Part shown: positions 46,037 to 56,450 of the stretch, piece by piece
How the letters are laid out: every line of letters begins with the position of its first letter
Position numbering within the stretch: position 1 is the stretch's first letter
NCBI GenBank assembly: GCA_951217055.1
Contig: OX578280.1
Location: 1,178,001 to 1,242,000 of the forward strand
DNA from: Gerris lacustris
Taxonomy: Eukaryota > Arthropoda > Insecta > Hemiptera > Gerridae
DNA length: 64,000 nt
Direction of reading: 5' to 3'
The notes under the pieces: model-generated
Told to the model about the DNA's origin: nothing
Databases searched by the model: none
Seen by the model: only the letters and a program-made list of their open reading frames with translations
Program-made: the position numbers and the translations under genes

Positions 46037-46827
46037 CCCTAGAATGACACACTGGAGTCCTACAGACCCCATGCAAACTATAAATGAGTTTTGTTTGTTT
46101 TATTTCTATTTCTCTAATCCTAGACTCCCTTCTAATTTACCTTTGACCCCTGTGTGGAGTTTTCGTAAAAAAATAGACTGCCAATTGGTGTGGCATATAG
46201 CTTCCTCGCATCCTATCCACCTACTTTATTGATTTTATAATTTTACAAGCCATTATTGTCTAATTGGTCAAATTGTTTCCCCCGTTTTTGCTTCCGAGCT
46301 TGCCGAAGGTAACGGAAGCTATGTGATCGTTCTGAAGAACCAAAATATTTTTTTAATCTGTCAAAATTGTTTTAATTTTTTACACGAATTATAGTATTAA
46401 TTTAGCAAAAGTTAAAGAGCGCAGATGGTTCAAATTAATCTGGGGCTATCTGCCGGTTACTTTCGTCACACGATAACAGTTTCATTCAAATCAGATAAGT
46501 ACTTTTGAAGCTATAGGTGTAAATAAATGTATGTTTGTGCGCATGTGGAAGAGAAACAAATATGCGCAGAAGGTTGAAACGTATATGGGACCAACAATGG
46601 GCTAATTATGGCCTACCACTCAAATTTCAATAAAATTGGACATGTTGTTTTTAAGATATGTTGGTTCACAAAAATTGAATGACAGACACGGGACCAAAAA
46701 TGTTACCAGATACGGATTTCTGATACGGATTTCTGTCTTGGAATTTTTGAAATCGGAGACATAAAATTTTTTTGTTCTTCAGAACGATCACATAGGTTCC
46801 GTTACCTTCGCTAAGCTCGTTCTAGGG
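46037..46827. mobile_element. TTAA-flanked element with piggyBac-type ends, carrying family F
   Basis: TTAA at 46033-46036 and 46828-46831; ends CCCTAGAA and TTCTAGGG. This equals the first 8 bases of the piggyBac-like element at 23142, but the following bases differ, so it is a different subfamily. Nearly all of the 791 bp from 46163 onward aligns with the family F copy at 34481. No transposase frame. Confidence 0.75.
46163..46820 (+). mobile_element. Family F element within the TTAA element
   Basis: Shares GCCAATTGGTGTGGCATATA, AGTTAAAGAGCGCAGATGG, TATGGGACCAACAATGGGCT and the core CAAATTTCAATAAAATTGG with the copy at 34481. GCTTGCCGAAGGTAACGGAA near 46295 and TTCCGTTACCTTCGCTAAGC at the right end are inverted relative to each other. 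Confidence 0.75.
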
Positions 46828-46831
46828 TTAA

Positions 46832-47519
46832 AAGTAGGTTAACTAACAATACCCAAATTACCCAGATGCAACAGATGTTTTCAAGTAGGAAATGTTATTA
46901 AAAAAATGCAATTTAAATGCTTTCCTTGATCATATAATATAACTTGTAACTATTAATTATTGTTAGTTTTACATTTATAGAAGTATTTTTATACAGATAG
47001 AAGTGAAAGTAAGATAACCTTGGGAAACTTGGAATCCGAGCTGAGTCCAGTCCGAGACCTTCAGATCTATTCTCACTTTTTTTTAATGCTGTTTCTTTAC
47101 TGGATTGTTCTAAGCTGTTAAGCACGCGGAACAAACAGCTATATAACTTTACCATCTATACGTCTATTATATTATACTTAGTTTAGAACAAAAAGCAACA
47201 CAATACTCGTTAGAAACATATCTAGGTAGTCACAACAGTATCAGTATCAAACCGATTTCAAAGTATCAGACGAATTAAAAAATAATTTAAGTAACATTTA
47301 TCTAAAGTTTACATCGAGAATAGTTCATCTCAAAATAAATAATGGAAGTTGTATAAACACCATAATGTAATCGCAATATCACGTGTGGTACACGTGATTT
47401 TAAAGTCCCCAGTCAACACCGACGCATTTGTCCGCCAGAACGCGAATATTTGTACAAAACATGTTTTAAACCTATTCACAAACATTTAAACAAATATTGG
47501 AGTCTTTTTTGTTCCCATA
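46832..47519. other. Unannotated stretch
   Basis: An 80-codon minus-strand ORF (46913-47155) has no recognised motif; otherwise AT-rich. Confidence 0.35.
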
Positions 47520-48098
47520 TAGTCCAGGAGATAGCGTGCAAAAAAGTGTCTGACTAACATCAAGCTAGAATTTTGTATACAAGTCAATCTTTTAGCGCCT
47601 TTTAAGAATATGTGGTCGACTAAGTTCGTCTGCAGGACATAGCTTGGCAATAGGCGTTATAAAAAAACAAACCGGTGGAGAGCGGCCATGTCTCACCAAT
47701 TATGGTGGACAATGTGATTTTCACGATCCTGAGTACAGGATTGGTTAGTAGACCGAAAATCAAGTTGATTTTAGTTTGTCCCTTGACAAGTGACCACGTT
47801 GATTTTTAGTAATATTTGAATAACTAACCTATCAAGTGTGAAAATAACATCGATTTGATTTTTGGTCTAATAACTAATTCTGTACTCAGGATCATGAAAA
47901 TCACATTGTCCACCGTAATTGGTGAGACATGGCCGCTCTCCGCCGGTTTGTTTTTTTCAAACGCCTATTACCAAGCTATGTCCCGCAGACGAACTTAGTC
48001 GACCACATATTCTTAAAAGTCGCTAAAAGATTGACTTGTATACAAAATTCTAGCTTGATGTTAGTCAGACACTTTTTTGCACGCTATCTCCTGGACTA
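47520..48098. mobile_element. Family P foldback element, copy 1 (579 bp)
   Basis: Ends TAGTCCAGGAGATAGCGTGC and the exact inverse. The two halves stay complementary almost to the centre (arms about 230-250 bp: AGACACTTTTTTGCACGC, TTCGTCTGCAGGACATAGC, AGAGCGGCCATGTCTCACC and their inverses). ATA flanks both sides, a possible 3-bp duplication. No ORF. A second copy at 55393 confirms the left boundary. Confidence 0.9.
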
Positions 48099-50668
48099 AT
48101 AGAGAATGTAAAACAGACGGACATTTAAAAAAAATCTAGTGTGGACTTGTTTTCGGACAAATGTTTGTACTTAGTTTCAGTTTGTGCGAACAATTGTTTT
48201 AAACATTTGAATTATAAATAAAAAAATCAACACATAACTAAAAATATGATAGAGTTTTTCATTTCAGAGACTTTGTCTTTGGAAAGTTTGTGTCTGTATA
48301 AGTCTAACGATAACTGACGTAAAAATTTACCTATTAGTACGAAATCCGGCGTGCACGTGCCATATACGAGTTGATCAACAAAATGAAAATTTTTTTACGC
48401 GAGTTGTTTATGCTACGATTCACTAGTTTGCACAACGAAAACTATTTATTTGGTTTCGATACCAAGAGAAGAAAGTAATTTCCAATTTTGGTAACAAACG
48501 AATGATGCTGAATTTACTGTTATTATTATAATTATGAGATATCTATCTAACATAATTCATCAACAAGTTAAAACAATAAAGAAAGTAAATAAAATAATTA
48601 GTTAAACCCTTATCTTTAATCAAAACTCGCTCCTTTTTATGTTATGGATGTATAGATTTGATAAAAAGATAAGGTAAATGAAAACGAAGGGCAAGAGGGG
48701 TTATTTGTATAAAGGCAAAGGTGAGGAGATTTGTTATTTAATGTCTTCTCTCCCTGCAGCTGAATGTTTTATATCTTGTGAAGGCTAGAGTGTGCGGATA
48801 TTCTATTATTTATTGTCACGCGGCTTAGTTTTGGTTCTGCTACACCACCTAATGGTATAAAGTAGAGATTTCACTGGAAACTTTATTATATATTTATTTG
48901 ACTACGTGGTTTTGACAAGGGAAAAACTTATTTTCTCATACCGAAAAAATACACAATTTCAAATACGTCCTTTTACCTAACAACCTTTCACACACTTCAT
49001 ACAAAACTATTATTTAAAAAATTGTTTACGTCAACTATATGTTACAAAAAAGAGTTAATTTGTTATTTAGTGTCGAGTAGGTGCATTAAAAATCTATTAA
49101 ATGCTAGTTAAAGCAAATGCTTAAAATGCTCGCCCAGTAAATAAATTATTAAATAAAATAAAGTATAAAAACAAAACTAATAATATTAAGATATAATAAT
49201 GCAGATAATGTTGCAACAAAAACTAAAACATCTAGATGATGAATTCTGATTACAAAACTCACAAAGAATTTAAACCGGCTTACAAAAAACTAACGTTGAA
49301 TTCAATGTCGAAATTCAGATGACAATATAATATAACATGGAAAAACTATCTTAATGACGTTTCCCTGTTTGGCAACCCAAGGCTAAAAGACTTTAGCTGC
49401 CAATCAAAGCTTACACAATATCTTCAATTAAGAATTAATCACTTAGCATTTCGATAATTAGTAAAGGTTTAGTAGAATTGAGATACAAGTCTTGTAAATT
49501 AGTAAGGAAAGAGAACAACCGAATACTCTCAAACTGCAGTTAAAAACTGCAGTTTCCTCATTATTTTGCAGTTGACTTACATCGACGTAACACTTACAAC
49601 TCATTGGACATCATTGAAGGTAAATTCACAACAGTCAATGTAAAAGAAACATTCATGAAGTAGAAACACCTTCTTTCCACAACAAATTAATAAGCTGAAT
49701 AATTAACAGCTGTTTTCCCACAAACAACGTCAAACAAACAGAAAAAAGATAGATTGAGAATTAACAAGATTTTAGGCTTCTCATCTGCTCTGTAAAGGTA
49801 CAGTATTGTAACAAAACAATAAACCGTATGCTTTACATAGCCTTTAACAAAATTTTGTATCATAAGCAGACAAGGAAAAACCGAAAGTGGAAGAACTCGG
49901 AGATCGAGGAATGGTATCAGGTCAATAACCCACTTTAAAATATACTGTAAAATAATGTCATCAGGTACTTTATTAATTTTGAAAACAACAAAAAAATATC
50001 TTTAACTGGTTTTGAAACAGTTTATGTATAAACTAAAACTGTATTCTACGAATAAATGTATTATAGATCTATTTCTTATCAAATCATACATTAATCAAGC
50101 ATTACATTAATTTAACTTGTGTTAAATCGGTCTAAGCCGGGTAGAAATGTATTTAGGTAAAGATACTTAGGTTTAGGTTTGTATTTAGGTTCACGTGTCC
50201 AAGTGATTTAAGTTGATTCTCTGAAACTAAAACTCAAACACAGCAGTAAGTATTAATAAATTGAATATAAAGTGTATTTCAATGGAACGGTAGTTTATTG
50301 ATTTATTTAATTTTGCAAAAGTATAAAGTTGGTTATTTATCTTGGCTTGTATATCTACTGAACCTGAAGATCTACACAAATATTTATGAGTAGCATTAAC
50401 ACGAGTACAATGTAAAACTTACTAACTCGGGGTAATAACCCCTTGACCTGATTATTATCAGAAATATCTATTGTTGGACATTCAGAGAGGTGAGAAATGG
50501 ATCACACTAATGACTCCAACTATATTGAATAAAACGTGTCTCTACGTCATATAATCAACAATGTAGAAAATAAAAAGCAATCTTTAATATTATTTATCAT
50601 CTATCATTTTAAATTCATGTAATTGTCGCTCAAGCAGCAAGACTCTCCACCGACTTCAAACGACAACG
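48099..50668. other. Long stretch without recognised gene
   Basis: Contains a block at 48759-48825 matching 53646-53715 in inverse orientation, and the short palindrome AAACTGCAGTT...AACTGCAGTTT at about 49531-49557. No coding call. Confidence 0.4.
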
Positions 50669-51205
50669 AAGGAGGAGAGTCGGGAGAAGAAGAGTGGAAG
50701 ATGGAGAGTCGGAAGAAGGAGAGTGGAAGATGGAGAGTCGGAAGATGGAGAGTCGGAAGAAGGAGAGTGGAAGATGGAGAGTCGGAAGAAAGAGAGTCGG
50801 AAGATAGAGAGTCGGAAAAAGGAGAGTGGAAGATGGAAAATCGGGAGAAGGAGAGTGGAAGATGAAAAGTCGGGAGAAGGAGAGTGGAATATGGAGAGTC
50901 GGAAGAAGGATAGTCGGAAGATGGAGAGTCGGAAGAAGGAGAGTGGAAGATGGAGAGTCGGAAGAAGGAGAGTCGGAAGAAGGAGAGTCGGAAGATGGAA
51001 AGTCGGAAGAAGGAGAGTCGGAAGAAGGAGAGTCGGAAGATGGAAAGTCGGAAGATGGAAAGTCGGAAGAAGGAGAGTCGGAAGAAGGAGAGTCGGAAGA
51101 TGGAAAGTCGGAAGAAGGAGAGTCGGAAGAAGGAGAGTCGGAAGATGGAAAGTCGGAAGAAGGAGAGTCGGAAGAAGGAGAGTCGGAAGATGGAAAGTCG
51201 GAAGC
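50669..51205 (+). repeat. 15-bp minisatellite, about 36 units
   Basis: Unit GAGAGTCGGAAGAAG with variants (GATGGAAAGTCGGAA). From about 51000 to 51205 three variants alternate to give an exact 45-bp higher-order unit repeated several times. The period is a multiple of 3 and the unit lacks stops, so all plus frames (up to 166 codons) and a minus frame (235 codons) stay open. One plus frame reads Glu-Ser-Glu-Asp/Glu-Gly repeats. I treat it as a minisatellite; a translated low-complexity exon cannot be excluded. Confidence 0.93.
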
Positions 51206-52444
51206 CCCCGGGAAAACCGATAAGCTAGGAGAGCAGGGGAAAGTTAGGGACAGATCGCAAAGACTTGTCGAAGATCCAAACCGGTGGAGAGAATCTGAGT
51301 CAACGTCGTGTTCCACCTGAGGAAATACAGGACCCAAGTCAAGTCAGAGGACGACAATTACAGATCATTACAAGTACAGGACCCATGTCAAGTCAAAAGC
51401 CAACAGTAACAGTTAACAAATACACATGGATACAGCGCCTATATTGCATGTTATCATTAGTGAGGAATATGCCTGGCCTTGCAGCTAGATACCCTTCAAC
51501 AATATTACACCTAAAAGATAATAGCATTTACCTTTTCGTACAACCTTGTAATTTTAATACATCAAATTGTAATTTTTAAAAAACAAATTTAAAATTACAG
51601 TTAAAGTTACAAGTTAAAAAATAAGAGAAATTTCCTCTTATAAAAAAACTTAATGGGTATTGTTACATTTAAAACGAATACTGTAAAAACAATTTGAAAA
51701 AGGTTCAATGTTTAATTCAACTTGTTCGTACTTTGAAACGAGTATTTTAACTGTTTTGCAATCGACAAAAATCAATCTATTTACTTTACTTTGTTTCCAA
51801 CTCAATAAAAGGTACCAACAAGAGAAAAAACCGGCAAAACAAAATTATGCAAAAGAGATCTCTCACACACACAAGGAAATGCGACGAGAAAAAGAAAAAA
51901 AAATTCAATTCCATTTTACAAATGTTTTTTACAAACATACTTGAACTTGTTTTCTCTTTCAGAAGACGAATCAGGAGGACAAAAGCAGTTCTCTTATTCT
52001 CTCCTTACAGTGTTCTTTTCCTTCTCTGTCGATTCTTAAGACAATTTAAAACCCATTGAGATAGAAATGTGGAAAAGAGACAACTAAAGAGAAAAGAGAA
52101 GACTTTTCTTTAACTTTATCAATTTAGATGACTACAAAAAGAAAAGGAAAAACATCCGGGTTTTCCTTCTCAGCATTGAGCAACTAAACTTTATAAAACA
52201 TGACTATGTTCCAACTCACATCGACTTAGTTTAGAGCAAAAACAACATTGATCAAAATAGAAAACTAAACTTTCCACTTGTCAAAGGGGTTTTTTTTTTA
52301 TGACAAAAAAGGATTATTGGAATAAAATATTACTCAACTTACTTTTTTTTAATCATACTAGATAATATAAAGGATTTTAGCACAAAAACACTATTTTTAT
52401 TTTTTTTTTTATAAAAAGCAAATTTCGTATATCAATTGAGGTAT
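51206..52444. other. Unannotated stretch
   Basis: ACAGGACCCAAGTCAAGTCA recurs with one change about 50 bp on (51327, 51377), just after the minisatellite. The remainder is AT-rich with no supported gene. Confidence 0.4.
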
Positions 52445-52446
52445 AC

Positions 52447-52745
52447 GATTTTTTTTCCCCCGAGCTTACTGTTGGTAAAGAAAGTTATGTGATCGTTTTA
52501 AAGAACTTTTTTTATGTTTCCGATTTCAAAAATTTCAAGTCTGAAATCCGTTTCAGACATCAGGGAAAATTTTTGGACCCAAGTCTGTCTGTCTACCCTT
52601 CAATTTTTACGAGCTAGCATACCTCAAAAACTACTCTTTATAATTGATTTTAATGAAATTTGGATGGTAGGTCATAAATAGCCCATTGTTGGTTCCATAT
52701 TTCATGCCCATTTGTTTGTGTCACAGAGGTGCCAAACATACCTAA
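52447..52745 (-). mobile_element. Family F element, partial copy
   Basis: The inverse reads ATGGAACCAACAATGGGCTA, AAATTTCATTAAAATCAATT, AGTAGTTTTTGAGGTATGC and ACAGACAGACTTGGGTCC, matching the right two thirds of the copy at 34481. Confidence 0.75.
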
Positions 52746-52929
52746 TTCCTAAAATAACATACCTAATTCTTTGAAAGTACACATCTAAATATTTAAAGAT
52801 TTGGAGGGTTTGTCCAAAGTAGCCCACACATAGGTTCCATGACAGTTTCTAATGTCTGCACTCTTTATGCTAAATTTATTCTTTTATTCATGAAAAATCA
52901 TTATAAAAATTGTTCAAAGATACGATTGC

Positions 52930-53320
52930 GAATTTTTCGAAATTGCTGCGGACGTAATTGCTAATTGCGGACGTAAACTGCTAGAATAATTCGAGGCAGT
53001 AACTCTTCTTTTGTATTTACAGGTGTCTCATAAACAAGTTATTTAATATGACCCCGAATACAAAAATCAACTGTAGTCATATATGGTGAACGTGTAGGCC
53101 AAGAAATCGGCCTCCGATCCATCCATTCGGAAATTGTGAATTTAGGTGATTTCGGTAATTAAATACTAAGAGTGCTGGTGCACAAAACCAATATTTCTTC
53201 GAATATTAAGAGGCATATTTTCAAGCAATTCTGGTAAAATATGTTCCTGAAAAAAGTACCGCCGAGGAAGTCCTTGAGTGACGGCACATTTCCTTCATTA
53301 TATCTCGACACAACAATTTC
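52930..53320 (-). pseudogene. Mariner-like transposase remnant
   Basis: In order along the minus strand: QEHILPELLENMPLNIRRNI, then after a frameshift NHLNSQFPNGWIGGR, a degraded HHIWLQLIFVFGVI stretch, and a decayed C-terminal block (LFMRHL, then KKSYCLELF). These match the usual order in insect mariner-like transposases: the EHILPxLLExxPLxxR stretch, YLNxxFPxRWIGRGGP, then WPxRSPDLTPxDFFLWG. Several stops and frameshifts; the catalytic Asp motif QHDGAPAH-like part is disrupted (FVHQH). No ends recognised. Confidence 0.7.
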
Positions 53321-53385
53321 CGGACACTATATTTTATTATTAAAAAAGGTTTATTTCAGTGTCCTCTAAATTTTTTGAAAATTAG

Positions 53386-53426
53386 GAATAGTTATTCTGT
53401 GACACTTTCACAGAATAACTATTCCC
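53386..53426. repeat. Perfect 18-bp stem hairpin
   Basis: GGAATAGTTATTCTGTGA and its exact inverse TCACAGAATAACTATTCC are separated by CACTT. It directly follows the mariner remnant but has no obvious link to it; too short for a precursor microRNA. Confidence 0.9.
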
Positions 53427-54102
53427 GTATATCGTATATTTTATTCCATACTTTCCTCGTTCTTTCAGTGCATACATGAGAATATTGAAAATACCACTTT
53501 AACGAACTTAAAAGTCACAATTTGTTCGCTCATTTTTACAAAACCCAAAACCACATTTATAAATAAATACAAATATGTATTACATTTCTTCCGAGCGAAT
53601 CATATATATTTTATTGTATTTGAAGAAAGCAGAAGGTCCCAAAGTAAGCCACGTGACAATAAATAATAGAATAAACGCAAACTCCAGCCCCTGGAAGATA
53701 TAAAACATTCACTTCAAAAAGGGATTAAGTAAGAACATGTTCGGACGCTCGGCTTCATATGAATAAATATCCTCAGCTTTGATTTATCTTATCCCTCTGT
53801 CAAAAATACCCCCTAAAAAAATGTTAACATTAAATATATTTGGCTCAAAGTATTTTTTTTTTTTTTTTATACTTGTTTGTAATGTGATTCATAAACCTTG
53901 CCTTTTCTCAAGAGAATGCGAATATTTCAATAAATAGTTTTAGGTGTGCATAAAAGTTGCCCAAGCAAAGCCCCCAAATTTACCAAATTAATCTGGTCCA
54001 CGAAATTTTCTGTTTTAGTAAAGATGATGCTTAACGCATCTGCGCACACTACAGATTAAAGAGACACCGTTTTTAATAATAATAAATAATCAATAAATGA
54101 GT

Positions 54103-54106
<4 letters not shown>
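53427..54106. other. Unannotated stretch
   Basis: 53646-53715 is the inverse partner of 48759-48825 (shared ACAATAAATAATAGAATA and GATATAAAACATTCA). Nothing else noted. Confidence 0.5.

Positions 54107-54189
<83 letters not shown>
54107..54189. repeat. (TA)n microsatellite, left border of ribozyme array
   Basis: Pure alternating tract of about 83 bases ending where an inverted piece of the 302-bp repeat begins. Confidence 0.97.
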
Positions 54190-54190
<1 letters not shown>

Positions 54191-54487
54191 CACAATTTGC
54201 GAGAGACACCAAGGAATGTGCCACGCAAGCGTGACACATAGGAACTGTTCCAACATCAGACATAACGTCAATAAGATGTTGGAACAGTTCCTATGTGTCA
54301 CGCTTGCGTGGCACATTCCTTGGTGTCTCTCGCAAATTGTGTAGCCTATTGCAGTGTGCCAAAACACGGTATTACTCTGCTGATGTGTTTTGCCAGCCAA
54401 GCAAGAATGGCGGAATGAGAGCACCCTCGTCTCTGATAAGTCCTATATCTGATCTTCTTGATGTAATATAGGTCCAGAGTTGGGTGG

Positions 54488-54530
54488 GCATCGTCGGGCC
54501 CCTGATGAGTCGGACGCGACGAAACGATGC
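54488..54530 (+). ncRNA. Hammerhead ribozyme motif, unit 1
   Basis: Read 5' to 3': stem III strand GCATCG (54488-54493), TC completing a GTC cleavage triplet with the cut after 54495, GGGCCC (stem I, 54496-54501), CTGATGA core (54502-54508), stem II GTC-GGACGC-GAC (54509-54520), GAAA core (54521-54524), stem III strand CGATGC (54525-54530), exactly complementary to GCATCG. All invariant core bases of the hammerhead are in place and in order, with entry and exit through stem III. Stem I is oddly short: six self-complementary bases cannot close an ordinary loop. Activity may therefore need pairing between two ribozymes or a tertiary arrangement I cannot see. Confidence 0.85.
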
Positions 54531-54789
54531 AGGACATGGCATAATGCCGAGCCAACATCTTATTGACGTTATGTCTGATGTTGGAACAGTTCCTATGTGT
54601 CACGCTTGCGTGGCACATTCCTTGGTGTCTCTCGCAAATTGTGTAGCCTATTGCAGTGTGCCAAAACACGGTATTACTCTGCTGATGTGTTTTGCCAGCC
54701 AAGCAAGAATGGCGGTATGAGAGCACCCTCGTCTCTGATAAGTCCTATATCTGATCTTCTTGATGTAATATAGGTCCAGAGTTGGGTGG

Positions 54790-54832
54790 GCATCGTCGGG
54801 CCCCTGATGAGTCGGACGCAACGAAACGATGC
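54790..54832 (+). ncRNA. Hammerhead ribozyme motif, unit 2
   Basis: Same layout 302 bp downstream: GCATCG, TC (cut after 54797), GGGCCC, CTGATGA (54804-54810), GTC-GGACGC-AAC, GAAA (54823-54826), CGATGC. It differs from unit 1 by one base in stem II (GAC to AAC), which turns the loop-closing C-G pair into C-A. The core stays intact. The change looks like CG to CA, as from cytosine deamination on the other strand. Confidence 0.82.
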
Positions 54833-54983
54833 AGGACATGGCATAATGCCGAGCCAACATCTTATTGACATTATGTCTGATGTTGGAACAGTTCCTATGT
54901 GTCACGCTTGCGTGGCACATTCCTTGGTGTCTCTCGCAAATTGTGTAGCCTATTGCAGTGTGCCAAAACACGGTATTACTCTG

Positions 54984-54986
<3 letters not shown>

Positions 54987-55069
<83 letters not shown>
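54987..55069. repeat. (TA)n microsatellite, right border of ribozyme array
   Basis: About 83 bases of alternating TA joined directly to the truncated third unit. Confidence 0.97.
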
Positions 55070-55070
<1 letters not shown>

Positions 55071-55392
55071 CAAGTACATATCGCATAAACTTTTTAAAAA
55101 ATGCCTCCAAAAAAGTATAATACTAAACTTCTTTTAAAAGGGAAAAAGTTTTAAAATATTCTTTATGTAGTTTTTTAATTATAATTAATCTTTGTTAGCT
55201 TTTAAGATTAGCTTCCCGAGTACTCCCTAACAACTGCACTTCATACTTATATAACTTTATATTTTCAAAAGTTTAACATTTTCTATGGTTCCCTTGTGTC
55301 TTATAATATTTCCTTGGTAAACCACATTATAAGAGAATACTGTTCTCTAAAGTTGTTCATCTTAAGAAATAAAAAAAACCGCACAACTCAAA
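55070..55392. other. Unannotated stretch
   Basis: AT-rich sequence between the ribozyme array and the second P element; nothing recognised. Confidence 0.5.
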
Positions 55393-55873
55393 TAGTCCAG
55401 GAGATAACGTGCAAAAAAGTGTCTGACTAACATCAAGCTAGAATTTTGTATACAAGTCAATCTTTTAGCGCCTTTTAAGAATATGTGGTCGGCTAAGTTC
55501 GTCTGCGGGACATAGCTTGGCAATAGGCGTTTGAAAAAAACAAACTGGTGGATAGTGACCATGTCTCACCAATTATGGTGGACAATGTGATTTTCATGAT
55601 CCTGAGTACAGAATAAGTTAGTAGACCGAAAATCAAGTTGATGTTAGTTTGTCCCTTGACAGGTGACCACGTTGATTTTTAGTATTATTTGAATAACTAA
55701 CCTATCAAGTGTGAAAATAACATCGACTTGATTTTTGGTTTACTAACTAATTCTGTACTCAGGATCATGAAAATCACATTTTCCACCATAATTGGTGAGA
55801 CATGGCCGCTCTCCACGCACTGGTGTGTTTTTATCAAACGCCTATTGCCAAGCTATGTCCCGCAGACGAACTT
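55393..55873. mobile_element. Family P foldback element, copy 2 (right end missing)
   Basis: Starts TAGTCCAGGAGATAACGTGC and follows copy 1 closely through the centre to CCCGCAGACGAACTT, where copy 1 continues TAGTCGACC but this copy switches to other sequence. The last 100 bp or so of the right arm are lost. Confidence 0.88.
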
Positions 55874-55878
55874 TGCTC

Positions 55879-56447
55879 AGATATTTGAAATATACGTGGG
55901 CTGCTTTCGAAAAAGCAGCCAAATCTCAATCTCTTGAAAATACGGTAGAATGATTTTTTATAAAAATATCGGTGTCGATAAAAACAAGTATGTGCGCGTG
56001 CGCATGTAGAAGGAAACAATGCCCGCAGACGGTTCAAATTTACGAGTGCAACAATAGACTAATTATGATCTTCTTTCAAAATTTCATAAAAAATCAAATA
56101 GTTTATAGGATACGGTGGTTCGCAAGTAAACGCCAGAAAGACACGACCAAAATAGTTCCCTAATATCTAAAGAAGATTTTCGGTTGAAGAAATGTTTAAT
56201 TTAGAAACATTTATGCCAAATAAATGCCTTAGCATATAAAATGTATATCCATACACACTCCATCTGAATTTCATCAAAATCGGACAAGTAGTATTTAAAA
56301 TATGTGGGCTCGCAAGGATTTCCACGGACATACCGACAGAGAGACGCTGGACCAAACATTTTCCCCCAAGGAATTTTTTGAAATTGGATTTGTCTTCAAA
56401 ATTGTTGTTCGGAATGCTTGCGTTACCTTGAGCAAGCTCGGAAGAAT
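55879..56447 (+). mobile_element. Family F sequences, two partial copies in series
   Basis: The first (about 55980-56190) has AAAATTTCATAAAAAATCAA, ACGGTGGTTCGCAAGTAAA; the second (about 56200-56447) has TGAATTTCATCAAAATCGG, ATGTGGGCTCGCAAGGATT, GAAATTGGATTTGTC and CTTGCGTTACCTTGAGCAAG. Both end in the equivalents of the F copy at 34481. Confidence 0.65.
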
Positions 56448-56450
56448 TAA

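Larger units (their letters stand above)
54190..54988 (+). repeat. 302-bp tandem repeat with hammerhead ribozymes, preceded by an inverted partial unit
   Basis: GATGTTGGAACAGTTCC starts at 54275, 54577 and 54879, so the period is exactly 302 bp. Two full units and about 110 bp of a third are present, nearly identical. Before them, 54190-54258 is the same starting region inverted (AACTGTTCCAACATC), so the array begins with a hairpin of about 70-bp arms. The third unit breaks off after CTCTGCTGAT straight into (TA)n. Tandem units carrying a hammerhead are known from retrozymes, from terminal repeats of Penelope-like elements and from some animal satellites. No reverse transcriptase is present here. 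Confidence 0.93.

Noticed and set aside
50630..51337. 235-codon minus-strand ORF (Ser-Asp-Phe-Pro repeats)
   Set aside because: A 15-bp unit without stops keeps frames open; the plus frames are open equally, so there is no evidence for this one.
54502..54530. Alternative type I hammerhead fold with stem III closing downstream
   Set aside because: The downstream GGCATAATGCC cannot pair next to GAAA with a proper UH cleavage site, while the upstream GCATCGTC fits exactly.
54188..54871. ORFs of 65-143 codons in the ribozyme repeat
   Set aside because: The same frames recur because the DNA is tandemly repeated and inverted; they run over the ribozyme and into (TA)n and have no protein family motif.
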